Source: a bacterium (GTDB lineage: Bacteria > JAMCPX01). From it: 64,000 nt of DNA. Location: the NCBI GenBank assembly GCA_021792615.1, contig JAJYUJ010000002.1:41495-105494 (forward strand). The letters are read 5' to 3'. A model generated the notes under the pieces. It did no database searches and had not been told where the DNA came from. It saw only the letters and a list, made by a program, of their open reading frames with translations. Of the stretch, positions 44,046-53,848 are shown one piece after another. Every line of letters begins with the position of its first letter. Position 1 is the first letter of the stretch. Position numbers and translations under genes: made by a program.

Positions 44046-44330
44046 CACAAAAGGTTGATAGCTGGATATGAACTCGGTCGAGGAGATGGCAGTAAAGTCT
44101 GTATTTACAGACTTATTCATTACTGACATACAATTACAAAGAAACTACGGCATTGGTAGAGATATTGATAACACAAAAGTACGGAACAGCCGGGAGTAAC
44201 TCCGTTTCTCACGATAGGAATAAATTTTTCTCTTGACAGGGGCACTTTAAATGGGTGACCCAATACTTCTTTGAACAGTTCGAATGTGCTGATGTCATTA
44301 TCCACACGTACCTGTCGTAATATTATTTCA

Positions 44331-44358
44331 TTGACGCGCAGCATTGTTTTAGTATATA
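44331..44358 (+). promoter_or_regulatory. Candidate promoter for the PilY1-like gene
   Basis: TTGACG (44331-44336), 16-base spacer, TATATA (44353-44358), about 58 bases before the start codon at 44417. Confidence 0.45.
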
Positions 44359-44416
44359 TATCATACAATACGATAGAATAGTTTATCTTTTTAATTCACA
44401 CAAAGGAAGGTTTCCT

Positions 44417-46597
44417 ATGTCGCAAAATAATATGGAAACGTCACGCCCGGACAGATGGGAGCACTTATTGCTCATGATTGCAGCTTTTTTTTCTCTTCTC
44501 TCTCTTTCAGGATGCATCCGGCAATCAACGTACAATGAACACTCCAGTAAGCTTTTGGGAACATATGAGCTTGACTATCATGCCGGCACACAAACATTGA
44601 GAATTAAATCTATCGATGTGACACCACCGAAGGCGAATCAGACTATATCAGGCACGGCAGGATTATTTCAGTCTGGCAGCACCCTATTTAACGGTAATCT
44701 CGTTACAGCACCGCTGTATATAGTAAATAATGATACCTCCCCCTGGACAGGCGTCGAGATGCAGGCATATGGTATCATATCCGGCAACCCTACAGCAGCT
44801 TTTTCAGACCTCGGTACGGGCTGGTACGCTGATCATCCCCCTTCCGGAGCATGGGGTTGGATTTTTACATCGAGGTCAGCCGGCTCTCCGTTTACGATAC
44901 CGTCCGGAGGGCAGTCGGCAAACAAGATCATAGGATTCAACGCATCGTCAAATTTCGTTGCATGGGTTTATATCTATGCAGATGCGCCGGTGATAACCGG
45001 TATTGCCATCGGAACGGACGGATCTACAATCACTGTATCCGGCTACAATTTTTCTACTACGCAGAGATATATACTCTGCAACGGTACGGCCATCCCAGTC
45101 CTGTCCTGGTCCGACAGATCTATAATCGCAACCATGCCGTCCGGCACTGTAACCGCTGATATTGTCGTTGATACCGTTGACCCGAATACGCCGTATTCGA
45201 ATACGTTCGTCATATCGAACCGCCTGTCGCTGCCGCCGGCAGTCGCATTGTTTCTTGACTCGTCAGGTTCTATGACATCCCTGCCGTGTGCAATGTTTGA
45301 TGGAGATGATGCGTGCGGTGTTACTGCGATAAATCCGACAAGTACATTTTTCGTGAACACCCTTGGTTACGCTCCGAACACAGATTACGGATACTCCGGG
45401 ACAAATCCTGTATGTTTTGACTCGAATATCTCACCGGGAGGTGAAGGATGTTTTTATGGCGGGACCCAATCGGGCACTACGACGGAAGGTCCTCTTGGAA
45501 ATAATATGACGCCCAGCGGTGCGCATGTTTATGCGAATGGCTATTTTGCAACAACTCTCCCGGGTTATTGCGCAACCGTTACTACGACAGGGACCGGTAG
45601 CATCAGCGGCATACTACCAAGCTATTGGTACGATTGCGGGACGATTCAATATTTCTGTTATCACAGATATGCGGGCATTGCATCGAGAAATCAATGCATA
45701 AGCCAGCTTCAAAGTTTAGGTTACTGGTTCGGTGGAACGGATTCTTATGGCGCATATTCATTTTATTCGGGAAACTTTTTGAACTTCTATCCGCCGAAGT
45801 TCGTTCTTCTGAAAAAAGGTATTCGTGAAACGATTGAATATAATTCTGATCTGTACGCAACCGGACACGGTGTGCGTCTCGGAATCTTTTCATTCAGCTC
45901 TGATTCAACGGGTGCTGAAACAGATGTCAATATATATCCGCCTTGTTCTCAATTTACTACCGTTCCAAGTATCAGTATGTATTTGGCAGCACTTTATAAG
46001 CTGACCTTTGACCACGCTACCCCGCTTGCCGGGGCGATTGTTCAGGTTGCCGGGTATTTTGCAAACATCTCCACCAATTCGGCATGGTGGGATAATCTTG
46101 CCTGTAATAATAATACATATTGTTCCGGTCTGGCAGGCAGCAACCCCGAAGGGGCATGTTCTCCACTTGATTCATGGTGCGGGTGTTATTCGGTCAACCT
46201 GTCCAACGAACAAAACGACATTATCGTGATTACCGACAGTAATGAGAATTCCGGTCCTTCAGGGATACCAGGTTGGCCTATAGCGACGTATGATCTAAAT
46301 ACCAGCGGCGAATCAACAGCGTGCCCATTGGCTCCGGGTGGATCATGCAACATAGATGAGGTTACAGGCTTTATTTATAATAATAGCGTAAGGCCTCCAT
46401 CTCAGACCGCCTATTCAGTGAACATAAACAGCTATATGATAAGTCTTGCCGGATTATCAAATACCAGCACTACGCTCGACACAATAGCATTGCAAAGGGC
46501 GGCAGCGAATGGAGGCGGCTTGTTTATAAATTCATCGAACTGGCAGGCTTTGGAAACAGCATGTGAAACCGTATTGACAGCCATCAATCATCATTGA
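44417..46597 (+). CDS. Von Willebrand/PilY1-like surface lipoprotein
   Basis: A large exported lipoprotein, 726 residues. The lipobox LSGC puts the lipidated Cys at residue 33. An IPT/TIG-like beta domain spans about 205-265 (APVITGIAIGTDGSTITVSGYNF). A von Willebrand A-type region begins near residue 275 with the metal motif DSSGSM (Asp281). Segments SGNFLNFYPPKFVLLKKGIRETI and HATPLAGAIVQVAGYF mirror PilY1 (SGNFLNW and TPLAETL), which caps type IV pili. Many Cys and a CGCY cluster suggest disulfides. The PilY1 beta-propeller is absent. No pilus genes are near, so a solitary adhesin is one reading. Confidence 0.72.
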   Translation: MSQNNMETSRPDRWEHLLLMIAAFFSLLSLSGCIRQSTYNEHSSKLLGTYELDYHAGTQTLRIKSIDVTPPKANQTISGTAGLFQSGSTLFNGNLVTAPLYIVNNDTSPWTGVEMQAYGIISGNPTAAFSDLGTGWYADHPPSGAWGWIFTSRSAGSPFTIPSGGQSANKIIGFNASSNFVAWVYIYADAPVITGIAIGTDGSTITVSGYNFSTTQRYILCNGTAIPVLSWSDRSIIATMPSGTVTADIVVDTVDPNTPYSNTFVISNRLSLPPAVALFLDSSGSMTSLPCAMFDGDDACGVTAINPTSTFFVNTLGYAPNTDYGYSGTNPVCFDSNISPGGEGCFYGGTQSGTTTEGPLGNNMTPSGAHVYANGYFATTLPGYCATVTTTGTGSISGILPSYWYDCGTIQYFCYHRYAGIASRNQCISQLQSLGYWFGGTDSYGAYSFYSGNFLNFYPPKFVLLKKGIRETIEYNSDLYATGHGVRLGIFSFSSDSTGAETDVNIYPPCSQFTTVPSISMYLAALYKLTFDHATPLAGAIVQVAGYFANISTNSAWWDNLACNNNTYCSGLAGSNPEGACSPLDSWCGCYSVNLSNEQNDIIVITDSNENSGPSGIPGWPIATYDLNTSGESTACPLAPGGSCNIDEVTGFIYNNSVRPPSQTAYSVNINSYMISLAGLSNTSTTLDTIALQRAAANGGGLFINSSNWQALETACETVLTAINHH

Positions 46598-46685
46598 AAC
46601 CCAATGGTTGCTTGAAGAGACCTTCCCCCGGGTTTGTTTTTCGGGGAACACGGAGCCTGCCTCCCAAAGTTAGGACTCATTCTCC

Positions 46686-46904
46686 TCAGTGAAACGCATA
46701 GACATAGCCATCGGTAGAACCGATATAGACCGTGCCGTCTGCACCGATCGCCGGGGATGCTTCCTCAGAATTGGCGGCACCCACGTAATACTGCCATTGG
46801 ACTGAGCCATCCGAGGAAGAACTGGGGTCGTGGCTACACAGGCTGACCAAGGCATTCGGTTGATATGATAGGGAGTAAAGGTGCCTGATTTTGACTTGTG
46901 ACAA
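46686..46904 (-). pseudogene. PQQ-type beta-propeller gene remnant
   Basis: The minus frame ends SDGSVQWQYYVGAANSEEASPAIGADGTVYIGSTDGYVYAFH*, the hallmark of a PQQ-like propeller blade (SPAIGADGTVYIGSxDGxxYA) and a natural C-terminus. Upstream the frame degenerates after about 60 residues with no start. It is therefore the 3' end of a lost gene. The 795-base gap 46598-47392 otherwise has a CCCCCTTGATAGGGGG repeat and a hairpin. Confidence 0.65.
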
Positions 46905-47330
46905 AAGAATTGCTGGTTTCTTTCAAACCGTTCCATGAGATTCGATCTTCCTGGGGAAGTTGGGTGTCCATGAATTCCATATATCAAACCCCGTTGGAAA
47001 GGACAAGCATCGTTAATGAAAGTATAAGGGGGGTTGCCATAAAATGTAGCAAAAAGTGCGCCCCAGCGGTTCGCCCCTACATTCAATCCAACACCTATAC
47101 ATCCCTGCGCCCATCTTGGTAGAGGGCGTTAAAACATCAGACCTCGCCTTTATCTTCTACGGATGTAGGATTAAAGGACAGATTCTTCGGTACCTTCAGA
47201 ACGACAGGAGGCAAAACATATTGCCCTCGGAAAACCCCCTTTCTCCCCCTTGATAGGGGGAAGATAAGATAGACCTCATGGCCCAAGCTCCTCAGCCAGA
47301 GGAAAATCCGTCCTTTGGCGGAAAATAGAT

Positions 47331-47377
47331 GAGGGGACAACCGGGCTTCCGCTTTGCGTGCCTTAAGCTGTCCCCTC
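47331..47377 (-). terminator. Hairpin after the EMO gene
   Basis: GAGGGGACA (47331-47339) and TGTCCCCTC (47369-47377) pair exactly around a 29-base loop, 16 bases past the stop. There is no clear T-tract, so it may be an mRNA 3'-end structure rather than a terminator. Confidence 0.4.
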
Positions 47378-47392
47378 GGAGGGTTATTCCGT

Positions 47393-49459
47393 TTATAAAG
47401 ACCTTTGTACGATCTCTGCTATATCGAGCACTTTGACGTTATCTTCAACGCCCTTGTCTTTTACTCCATCGTCAATCATGGTCATACAGAACGGGCATGC
47501 GGTTGCGATAACATCGGGGTTCAGGGACAATGCCTCTGCAGTCCTCACCCTGTTGATACGGTCGCCTTCTTTTTCCTCAAGCCACATCCTCGCACCTCCT
47601 GCGCCGCAGCAGAAGCTGTTTTTGTGACTGCGTTTCATTTCAACCATCTTTACCTGCGGTACGGCTGCAACGACATCACGCGGCTCTGCGTAGATATTAT
47701 TGTGCCTGCCGAGGTAGCATGAGTCATGGTAGGTAACGGTCTTTTCCATGGCCTTTACCGGATTCAATCTGCCCTCTTTGATAAGCTGGCTGATGAACTG
47801 TGAGTGATGGATAACCTCATAATTTCCGCCAAACTCGGGGTAATCGTGCTTGAGCGTGTAATACCCATGCGGACATGCGGTTACAATCTTTTTCACCTTG
47901 TACTTGTTGAGCGTTTCTACGTTCTGCTTTGCGAGGGCCTGGAACGCATACTCGTTGCCCGCCCTTCTTACCCAATCTCCGCAGCACGTCTCTTCTGTGC
48001 CGAGCACCGAGAACTTTACCTTGGCCGCCTGCATAAGTTTGACGAATGCAATGGCAATCTTTTTGTTCCTGTCGTCGTAAGCCCCGGCACACCCTACCCA
48101 GAACAGGATATCGGCATCCGGCTGCTCAGCCATGGTCTTCACGCCGAGGCCCTCTGCCCATTCAAGCCGGGCATCGGAACCGAGCCCCCACGGGTTGCCG
48201 TTCGTATCGTTGTTTCTGAATGTTGCGGACAACTCCTGCGGCATCTTGCTCTCGGTCATAACAAGATACCTTCTCATATCTATAATATCCCTGATATGTT
48301 CATTTGCTACAGGGCAGATCGCCTGGCATGCGCCGCACGTTGTACATGCCCAGAGCTCCTGCGGAGAAATGGACGTGGCTGTAGCATGTTCTTTGGGATG
48401 TTCTTTTTTAAAGGCCATGCGCTGTTCACCCGCTGCGTCGTCCGCGATAAGGGTGGCCCTTTGGTCGTCCGGCAGTTTTTCGCCGGCTTTTAACTTCAGG
48501 ATCTTCGGACCGTTTGCTTTCATATTTTCCTTGATGTTCAGAATAACCTCTCTCGGTGAAAGGATCTTACCCGTATTTGCTGCGGGACAGTCATCCGTAC
48601 ACCGGCCGCATTCCGTACATGCAGGTCCGTCAAGCAGTTGTTTCCACGTTAATTCCTCAAACTTCGAAACACCGAAGGTCTCAACGCCCTCTGCCTCGAA
48701 GTTTATGGGCTGAAGCTGCATGGTTTTTTCCGAAAGATTGAGGAAAAAATTGTTCGGTATTGCACCGAGTATATGCAGGTGCTTTGAGTTCGGAATAAAA
48801 TCAAGGAAGAATAAAAGCATGAGTACATGCAGCCACCAAATTACCTCGTATGTTACGGGAGATAAGGGGTTCGTAACATGGAAAATCTTTATGTACGTAC
48901 CGGCAAAGAGCATCCAGTTTACTGCACCCGACACAGGCTCATCGGGGTTTACGCCGTTGCTTATATTCATGGCAAACAGGGTGAGCATAAGCCCTGTTAT
49001 AAGACCGAGTATCAAGTAAGAACCAAAGTGATAGTTCAGCTTTTGGGGATGTTCTATAAACCTCCTTGCAAGGGACATGAGGATCGCAATGAGGACTGCC
49101 GCTGCCATAAAGTCCTGGGAAAAGATGAATAAATTATAGAGGGGATAACCTAAAAACTTAAAGGTAAATCCATGCACCAGTCCTCCGGCAAGTATCTCTA
49201 TCTCTCCGAGCAGCAGGATCATGAATCCCCAGAAGATCATAAAGTGCATGATACCGGCATACAGGATATCACCCTTGGGGCGCTTGAAATTTGCGAGCTG
49301 GAAGATGGCATTGCGTATCATCATCCATGTCCGCTTACCGATTCGATCGAACCGGTTTTCCGGTTTACCGAGCAGGACAAACTTTGCTAAGGTGATTACT
49401 TTGTAGAAAAAATAGCTTAATGAAACAATTAAAACTATGGCTACAAAAATTGATTTCAT
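47393..49459 (-). CDS. Membrane ETF:quinone oxidoreductase (EMO type, HdrD-like)
   Basis: A 688-residue membrane FeS protein. About six N-terminal helices form a NarI-like cytochrome b part with conserved His (HFMIFWGFMILLLGE, WWLHVLMLLFFLDFIP). A soluble domain follows with two ferredoxin motifs, CTECGRCTDDCP and CTTCGACQAICP, and two CCG domains (VGCAGAYDDRN..EETCCGDWVRR and HDSCYLGRHNN..SFCCGAGGARMW). This layout is that of the ETF:menaquinone oxidoreductase of Geobacter and syntrophs. Location directly before etfA-etfB on the minus strand supports it. It would feed electrons from acyl-CoA dehydrogenases, through ETF, into menaquinone. AAGGAGGTAAC precedes the ATG. Confidence 0.93.
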   Translation of the reverse strand: MKSIFVAIVLIVSLSYFFYKVITLAKFVLLGKPENRFDRIGKRTWMMIRNAIFQLANFKRPKGDILYAGIMHFMIFWGFMILLLGEIEILAGGLVHGFTFKFLGYPLYNLFIFSQDFMAAAVLIAILMSLARRFIEHPQKLNYHFGSYLILGLITGLMLTLFAMNISNGVNPDEPVSGAVNWMLFAGTYIKIFHVTNPLSPVTYEVIWWLHVLMLLFFLDFIPNSKHLHILGAIPNNFFLNLSEKTMQLQPINFEAEGVETFGVSKFEELTWKQLLDGPACTECGRCTDDCPAANTGKILSPREVILNIKENMKANGPKILKLKAGEKLPDDQRATLIADDAAGEQRMAFKKEHPKEHATATSISPQELWACTTCGACQAICPVANEHIRDIIDMRRYLVMTESKMPQELSATFRNNDTNGNPWGLGSDARLEWAEGLGVKTMAEQPDADILFWVGCAGAYDDRNKKIAIAFVKLMQAAKVKFSVLGTEETCCGDWVRRAGNEYAFQALAKQNVETLNKYKVKKIVTACPHGYYTLKHDYPEFGGNYEVIHHSQFISQLIKEGRLNPVKAMEKTVTYHDSCYLGRHNNIYAEPRDVVAAVPQVKMVEMKRSHKNSFCCGAGGARMWLEEKEGDRINRVRTAEALSLNPDVIATACPFCMTMIDDGVKDKGVEDNVKVLDIAEIVQRSL

Positions 49460-49555
49460 GTTACCTCCTTATTTGCGGGACAACGTACCCCGTTACAGGC
49501 ACTGCCCTTAACGGGGTAACTGCATTGCCCCTGCTCCGAATGCGTGTAATGTTCT

Positions 49556-50533
49556 TTACTTAACTTTCTTGATTTCTTCAACCAATTCAGGCACTGCCTT
49601 TGCAAAATCGGCAACAAGCCCGTAGTCCGCTATCTGAAAGATCGGGGCATCCGGGTCCTTGTTTATGGCAACGATTGTTTTGGAATCTTTCATGCCTGCA
49701 AGGTGCTGGATCGCACCGGATATACCGATCGCTATGTAAAGGTTCGGTGCAACTATCTTGCCCGTTTGTCCGACCTGAAGATCGTTCGGCACCCATCCTG
49801 CATCCACAGCAGCCCTTGAAGCACCTATCGCAGCACCAAAGAGGTCTGCAAGCTGTTCTATGATTTTAAATCCTTCGGGCCCTTTCAGTCCTCTTCCTCC
49901 GGATATAACCACACTTGCATCCGCCAATTGCGGCCTGGTTGATTTATGCTCTATGACCTCGAGGGATTTTGCCTTGAGTGCACCCTGGTCTATTTTCACA
50001 CTGACCGGCGTGATCGGCGATGCCGCAGACACAGCCTCGGCATGTGCAAACGCCGTTCCTCTTACCGTCGCAACGATGGTGTCACCGCTTACCTCGACAT
50101 CCGCAACCATACTTCCTGCCCACATTGCCCTTGTAAACCCGGCAATTTTCCCACCGTCGGTTTTGATCGAAAGGATATCGGAAACCATCCCTGCCTTGAG
50201 TTTGACGGCAAGTCTTGGAAAAAGGTCCTTGGAGAAGGCGGACGTCGTTGCAAGGACGAGCCCTGCTGACTGGGATTTGACAGCCTCGAATGCCGCAATT
50301 GCATACGCCTCTGCCGTGTATCCGGCAAGTGATGCGTCCTCAACGGTTATAACGCCGTCAGCGCCAAAACGTGATGCCGCTTCTTTTGCCTTATCGATTC
50401 CCGATCCAATAAGCAGAAGGAAAGATTTCCCTGACGTCGCTTTTGCCGCATCAATACCTGCCTTAATCGCAGAAAGACTCTGCTTTACCAGATCACCGTT
50501 TTTATGTTCGCACAGTATTATTACATTACCCAT
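49556..50533 (-). CDS. etfA: Electron transfer flavoprotein alpha subunit
   Basis: Carries the redox FAD of ETF. The C-terminal FAD-binding domain is complete: [40 protein letters not shown] and [46 protein letters not shown]. The N-terminal domain interacts with EtfB. 325 residues, normal. GGAGGCTGAA precedes the ATG. It lies 11 bases after etfB. This looks like a non-bifurcating type that works with EMO, judged only from the neighbourhood. Confidence 0.95.
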   Translation of the reverse strand: MGNVIILCEHKNGDLVKQSLSAIKAGIDAAKATSGKSFLLLIGSGIDKAKEAASRFGADGVITVEDASLAGYTAEAYAIAAFEAVKSQSAGLVLATTSAFSKDLFPRLAVKLKAGMVSDILSIKTDGGKIAGFTRAMWAGSMVADVEVSGDTIVATVRGTAFAHAEAVSAASPITPVSVKIDQGALKAKSLEVIEHKSTRPQLADASVVISGGRGLKGPEGFKIIEQLADLFGAAIGASRAAVDAGWVPNDLQVGQTGKIVAPNLYIAIGISGAIQHLAGMKDSKTIVAINKDPDAPIFQIADYGLVADFAKAVPELVEEIKKVK

Positions 50534-50544
50534 TTCAGCCTCCT

Positions 50545-51297
50545 CTATATGACCTTTGCTTCGTTCTTTAGTTTGGTTACAAGATCCTGCACGGATTCCA
50601 CTTTCACCCCGCCCTTTCGCTTGGGCGGCTCTGTCAGTTTTTTAACGGTAACGCGGGGTTTTACCGCAGCACCGAGGGCGTCGACAGTAACTTCTTTTAC
50701 GGGTTTTTGCTTTGCCTTCATGATATTGGGCAAAGACGCATACCGGGGGGTATTCAGTCTCAGGTCTGCCGTGATAACACAAGGCAGCTCGACCTCTTTC
50801 ACCTCAAGTCCGCCGTCAATCTCCCGTGTTACCTTTGCCTTTTTCTTGTCGTCCGAAATCTCCACTTTTGAAGCAAACGCCGCCTGTGGATACCCGAGGA
50901 GCTCGGCAAGCATAAAGCCGGCTGCGCCCATATCATCGTCAACGGCCTGCTTTCCAAGAATAATGATGTCGGGCTTTTCCTGCTCAACGACTTTTTGCAG
51001 GATATTCGCGACATCGTAAGAATCATAGCTGCCGGTATAGTTGACAAATATGCCTCTGTCCGCCCCCATGGCAAGTGCGGCGCGCATCTGTTCGGTAACC
51101 ACCTTTTCTCCGATGGAAACGACGACAACTTCGCCGGTTTGCTTTTCTTTTATCCTCAATGCCTCTTCCACAGCGATCTCGTCAAATGGATTAACAACAA
51201 ACTTCACACCCTCTGTCTGTATCCATGACCCATCGGGTTTTATCTTGAGTTTTGCCTCTGGATCACTCACCCTTTTAACAGTTACAAGAATTTTCAC
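50545..51297 (-). CDS. etfB: Electron transfer flavoprotein beta subunit
   Basis: Partner of EtfA that binds a nucleotide and docks acyl-CoA dehydrogenases. VKILVTVKRVSDPEAKLKI at the N-terminus, NPFDEIAVEEALRIKE, the QAVDDDMGAAGFMLAELLGYPQA motif and the family end region (KAKQKPVKEVTVDALG) are all seen. The start is GTG at 51297, five bases after GAGGAGG; the longer frame runs back into the regulator gene. 250 residues. It is first in the order etfB-etfA-EMO, 17 bases after the TetR gene. Confidence 0.95.
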   Translation of the reverse strand: MKILVTVKRVSDPEAKLKIKPDGSWIQTEGVKFVVNPFDEIAVEEALRIKEKQTGEVVVVSIGEKVVTEQMRAALAMGADRGIFVNYTGSYDSYDVANILQKVVEQEKPDIIILGKQAVDDDMGAAGFMLAELLGYPQAAFASKVEISDDKKKAKVTREIDGGLEVKEVELPCVITADLRLNTPRYASLPNIMKAKQKPVKEVTVDALGAAVKPRVTVKKLTEPPKRKGGVKVESVQDLVTKLKNEAKVI

Positions 51298-51314
51298 GGT
51301 TACCTCCTCAATGG

Positions 51315-51920
51315 TTATTTTTTTATAGCTATACCGTTTATCAAAACTTCCGCGGCATCTTTGCAAAGCTTTTCGATCGAATACTTAGAGTCGCCCGCAA
51401 GAACCCATATCAGCGTCAGCTCATCAAGCGCACCGAATACCATCCTCTTGATAATACCGGGCATAAGGTGTTTCGCCACGAGCCCTTTTGCCTGGGCATC
51501 CCGTATAATACCGGATATAATGTTGAGATATTCTTTGAACTTTATGTTTTTGTATTCCTTAATGAACTTATTACTCTGTCTTAACTCAACTGATATGACC
51601 TCTGCAAGGAATTTATCCTTTTTAATGAGTTCGAAATGAATTTTTATGAAAGCGCGCAGTTGTTCGATGGGATCGGTGATGGAAGAAAGCCTTTCGTTTA
51701 CCATTTGTATAATCTGATTCATGCTTTCTTCGAAGAGCGACACGAGGAGGATGTCCTTGTTCTTAAAATAAAGATAGATGGTGCCGTCGGCGACGTTTGC
51801 CTCCTTTGCAATATCCGATATGCGGGTATTGTAAAATCCCTTCCTGGCAAAGGTTTTAATAGCCGCCCTCAGTATTTGCTCATGCTTGTCATTTTTCTCG
51901 TGATTAACGGTATTTTTCAT
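51315..51920 (-). CDS. fadR: TetR-family regulator, FadR (Bacillus) type
   Basis: Repressor of 201 residues. The DNA-binding part is ILRAAIKTFARKGFYNTRISDIAKEANVADGTIYLYFKNKDILL, close to FadR/AcuR-like TetR proteins. The C-terminal region, including FLAEVISVELRQSNKFIKEYKNIKFKEYL, fits the Bacillus-type FadR that releases DNA on binding long-chain acyl-CoA. It is directly upstream of etfB and its own promoter region contains TGAATGAATAGTCATTCA, a perfect match to the known FadR consensus. It probably represses itself and the ETF/EMO genes until acyl-CoA accumulates. ATG 51920 start. Confidence 0.9.
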   Translation of the reverse strand: MKNTVNHEKNDKHEQILRAAIKTFARKGFYNTRISDIAKEANVADGTIYLYFKNKDILLVSLFEESMNQIIQMVNERLSSITDPIEQLRAFIKIHFELIKKDKFLAEVISVELRQSNKFIKEYKNIKFKEYLNIISGIIRDAQAKGLVAKHLMPGIIKRMVFGALDELTLIWVLAGDSKYSIEKLCKDAAEVLINGIAIKK

Positions 51921-51935
51921 AGGCAATTACAATAT

Positions 51936-51953
51936 TGAATGAATAGTCATTCA
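51936..51953 (-). promoter_or_regulatory. FadR operator
   Basis: TGAATGA-ATAG-TCATTCA is a 7+7 palindrome 16 bases upstream of the regulator start. It fits the B. subtilis FadR site TGAATGAMTANTCATTCA at every position. It should control fadR-etfB-etfA-EMO. Confidence 0.85.
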
Positions 51954-52053
51954 TTTTTAACCGTTTGTCAAGGTGATTTTGACGCAGTGTTTTGTTCCGC
52001 GAATGCGGCAGGAAAAGTATGGCGGCGTTATTGCGAATCCGTATCCGGTGGAT

Positions 52054-52107
52054 TAACCCGGAAAATGCAGCCAATTCCTCTTTCTTTTTACCACCCTTGA
52101 CGGACAG
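52054..52107. repeat. Partial copy of the dispersed repeat
   Basis: TTAACCCGGAAAATGC (52054-52069) matches an arm of the element at 729 and 23532. It is followed by CCACCCTTGACGGACAGCCTG (written as two adjoining pieces, CCACCCTTGACGG and ACAGCCTG), which resembles the inverted repeats inside 811-977. It sits downstream of the peroxidase gene. Confidence 0.55.
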
Positions 52108-52111
52108 CCTG

Positions 52112-53566
52112 TTATAATGACTTCAGGTAAATCGCTATGTTCCTTAATTGTTCTTTCGTCAACAAAGGGTGATCCGGCATAACGTTATACACTTCCTTTC
52201 CGAGAAGAACTTCATGACCGCCGGATTTGAAATGCTTTCCCGGAGTGGCAATCTGCGTTTCGAGCCAGCTAATGCTATGCTCCCTTACCCCTTTGTCGCT
52301 TAAATCTACGGACATGGTGCCGCCTACTCCCCGAATGGAATGGCAGGAGAGGCAGTCCTGCGATTTCACCAGTTCCATCCCCGTAGACGTTGGTGAACTT
52401 GAAGCGGTGGGTATGGTTTCTCCGCTCACGGCACCGGCAGAGTAAGGGGGAAGTTCGGGAGGGCTGATGATAAACGCGGGACCGTGGAGCGATTCTAAAA
52501 ATGCAACCAATTCTTTTTCTTCTTTTAACGTTAAATGAAGCGGCTTCAGCATCTTTGATTTGTTTGCTACGTTTTTGCCGCCTCCTTTATTGAAGAATTC
52601 AACGACATTTAATAATCCCCGTATGGCCCCGTTATGCATGTAGTATGGCCCAACCGCATCTATCAAGCTGGGCGTTCCGAATTTGTCCATATCGGACTCC
52701 TTATGGGTAACGAAATATCTTCCGAGGTCTCTGTGTATCGTACTGGGATCTTTTATGCCGGCTTTGTAAGCAAAGTAGTGTCTGGCAGCGGCATTGAGCT
52801 TTTGTTCTTCTCCGGTTAACGGCAGTTCCGGTACGCCTAATGCATGAAAACCGTTGTCGGTGAAAACCGGCCCGTAATGACACCGGATGCATCCCGCTTT
52901 TCCGGTAAACAATTTAAAACCGGCGAGGGCTTGTTTTGACAGTGCGTTTTTGTCCCCGTTCACATAGCTATAAAAAGGAGTTTGGGTGACGACTATAGTT
53001 CTTTCGAAGGAGGCCAGTGCCTGAGCAATCATTTCTGGTGTGATCACATCGGAATGGAACACCTGTTTGAACATTTCCCTGTAAACGGGTATTTCATATA
53101 ACCTTGCCGCTAAATAATTCAGGTGCATGTTCATTTCAAACGGCGCCCCGATAGGACCCAGCGCCTGTTCTTCAAGGGAGCCCGCCCTGCCGTCCCAGAA
53201 TAAATATTTTAGGTATGCCGCGTCAATTACAGAATCAACCGCCCTCCAGTGCATGGTCGAGGGGAAAGACAGGGATAGCCTTGTCGGAGAGACGAATCCT
53301 GCCGCAGGGATATGGCATGTGGAACATGCTATTGCACCATTGCCCGAAAGCCTCGGGTCGAAAAACAGCATTTTCCCGAGTTTTATTTTTTCCGGTGTCT
53401 GTGGATTGTTTTTAGGAACCGGCACCGGATACGGTTTAAAGCTTTCCAGGCTAACCGCAAAAGAACTTGCCGGTTTAAGGAGCAATAATAAAACCAGAAG
53501 ACCCGCGGCGACAAAAACAATGACGCCTATGCTTTTTCTGTTCCGTAAATAAGTTTTGTTCAGCAT
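52112..53566 (-). CDS. Triheme cytochrome c peroxidase-like protein (CcpA/MauG family)
   Basis: Periplasmic enzyme of 484 residues with an N-terminal hydrophobic anchor (IGVIVFVAAGLLVLLLLL). The diheme core has CSTCH in LSGNGAIACSTCHIPAAGFV and CIRCH in TGKAGCIRCHYGPVFTD, the two hemes of bacterial di-heme peroxidases, plus the substrate-side segment FWDGRAGSLEEQALGPI. A third site, CLSCH in SQDCLSCHSIRGVGG, lies in an added C-terminal monoheme cytochrome domain. It may reduce hydrogen peroxide or act as a MauG-like oxidase. Monocistronic; GGAGG lies upstream of the start. Confidence 0.9.
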   Translation of the reverse strand: MLNKTYLRNRKSIGVIVFVAAGLLVLLLLLKPASSFAVSLESFKPYPVPVPKNNPQTPEKIKLGKMLFFDPRLSGNGAIACSTCHIPAAGFVSPTRLSLSFPSTMHWRAVDSVIDAAYLKYLFWDGRAGSLEEQALGPIGAPFEMNMHLNYLAARLYEIPVYREMFKQVFHSDVITPEMIAQALASFERTIVVTQTPFYSYVNGDKNALSKQALAGFKLFTGKAGCIRCHYGPVFTDNGFHALGVPELPLTGEEQKLNAAARHYFAYKAGIKDPSTIHRDLGRYFVTHKESDMDKFGTPSLIDAVGPYYMHNGAIRGLLNVVEFFNKGGGKNVANKSKMLKPLHLTLKEEKELVAFLESLHGPAFIISPPELPPYSAGAVSGETIPTASSSPTSTGMELVKSQDCLSCHSIRGVGGTMSVDLSDKGVREHSISWLETQIATPGKHFKSGGHEVLLGKEVYNVMPDHPLLTKEQLRNIAIYLKSL

Positions 53567-53848
53567 AACAACGCAACCTCCTTCTTATTAATCTTTTACT
53601 CCGTCCGGAAGCCGGCCGTTCCCGGCGGACCCCCTTGCCCTCATTTTACTTTCCTCGAAAAAAGGGATTCTGCAAAACAATAGAAGTTTTTAAGGGATTT
53701 TAGGGATTTATACGATTTACTCTCATTGTCTGCATTTTATTTTGTTTAAATTTTGCTGTCAATGTAAACAGGCGAATTTGATTATAACCATGTCCTTTCT
53801 ATAAGAGGTTTACGGAGCGCATGGTTATTGCTCATTACATAAACTACC

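Noticed and set aside
44120..44368. 82-residue minus-strand ORF after the IS110 remnant
   Set aside because: No recognisable domain; it may be transposon debris but cannot be supported.
46670..47086. 138-residue minus-strand ORF in the gap after the PilY1-like gene
   Set aside because: The propeller signature is in a different frame, so this ORF is a chance frame in decayed DNA.
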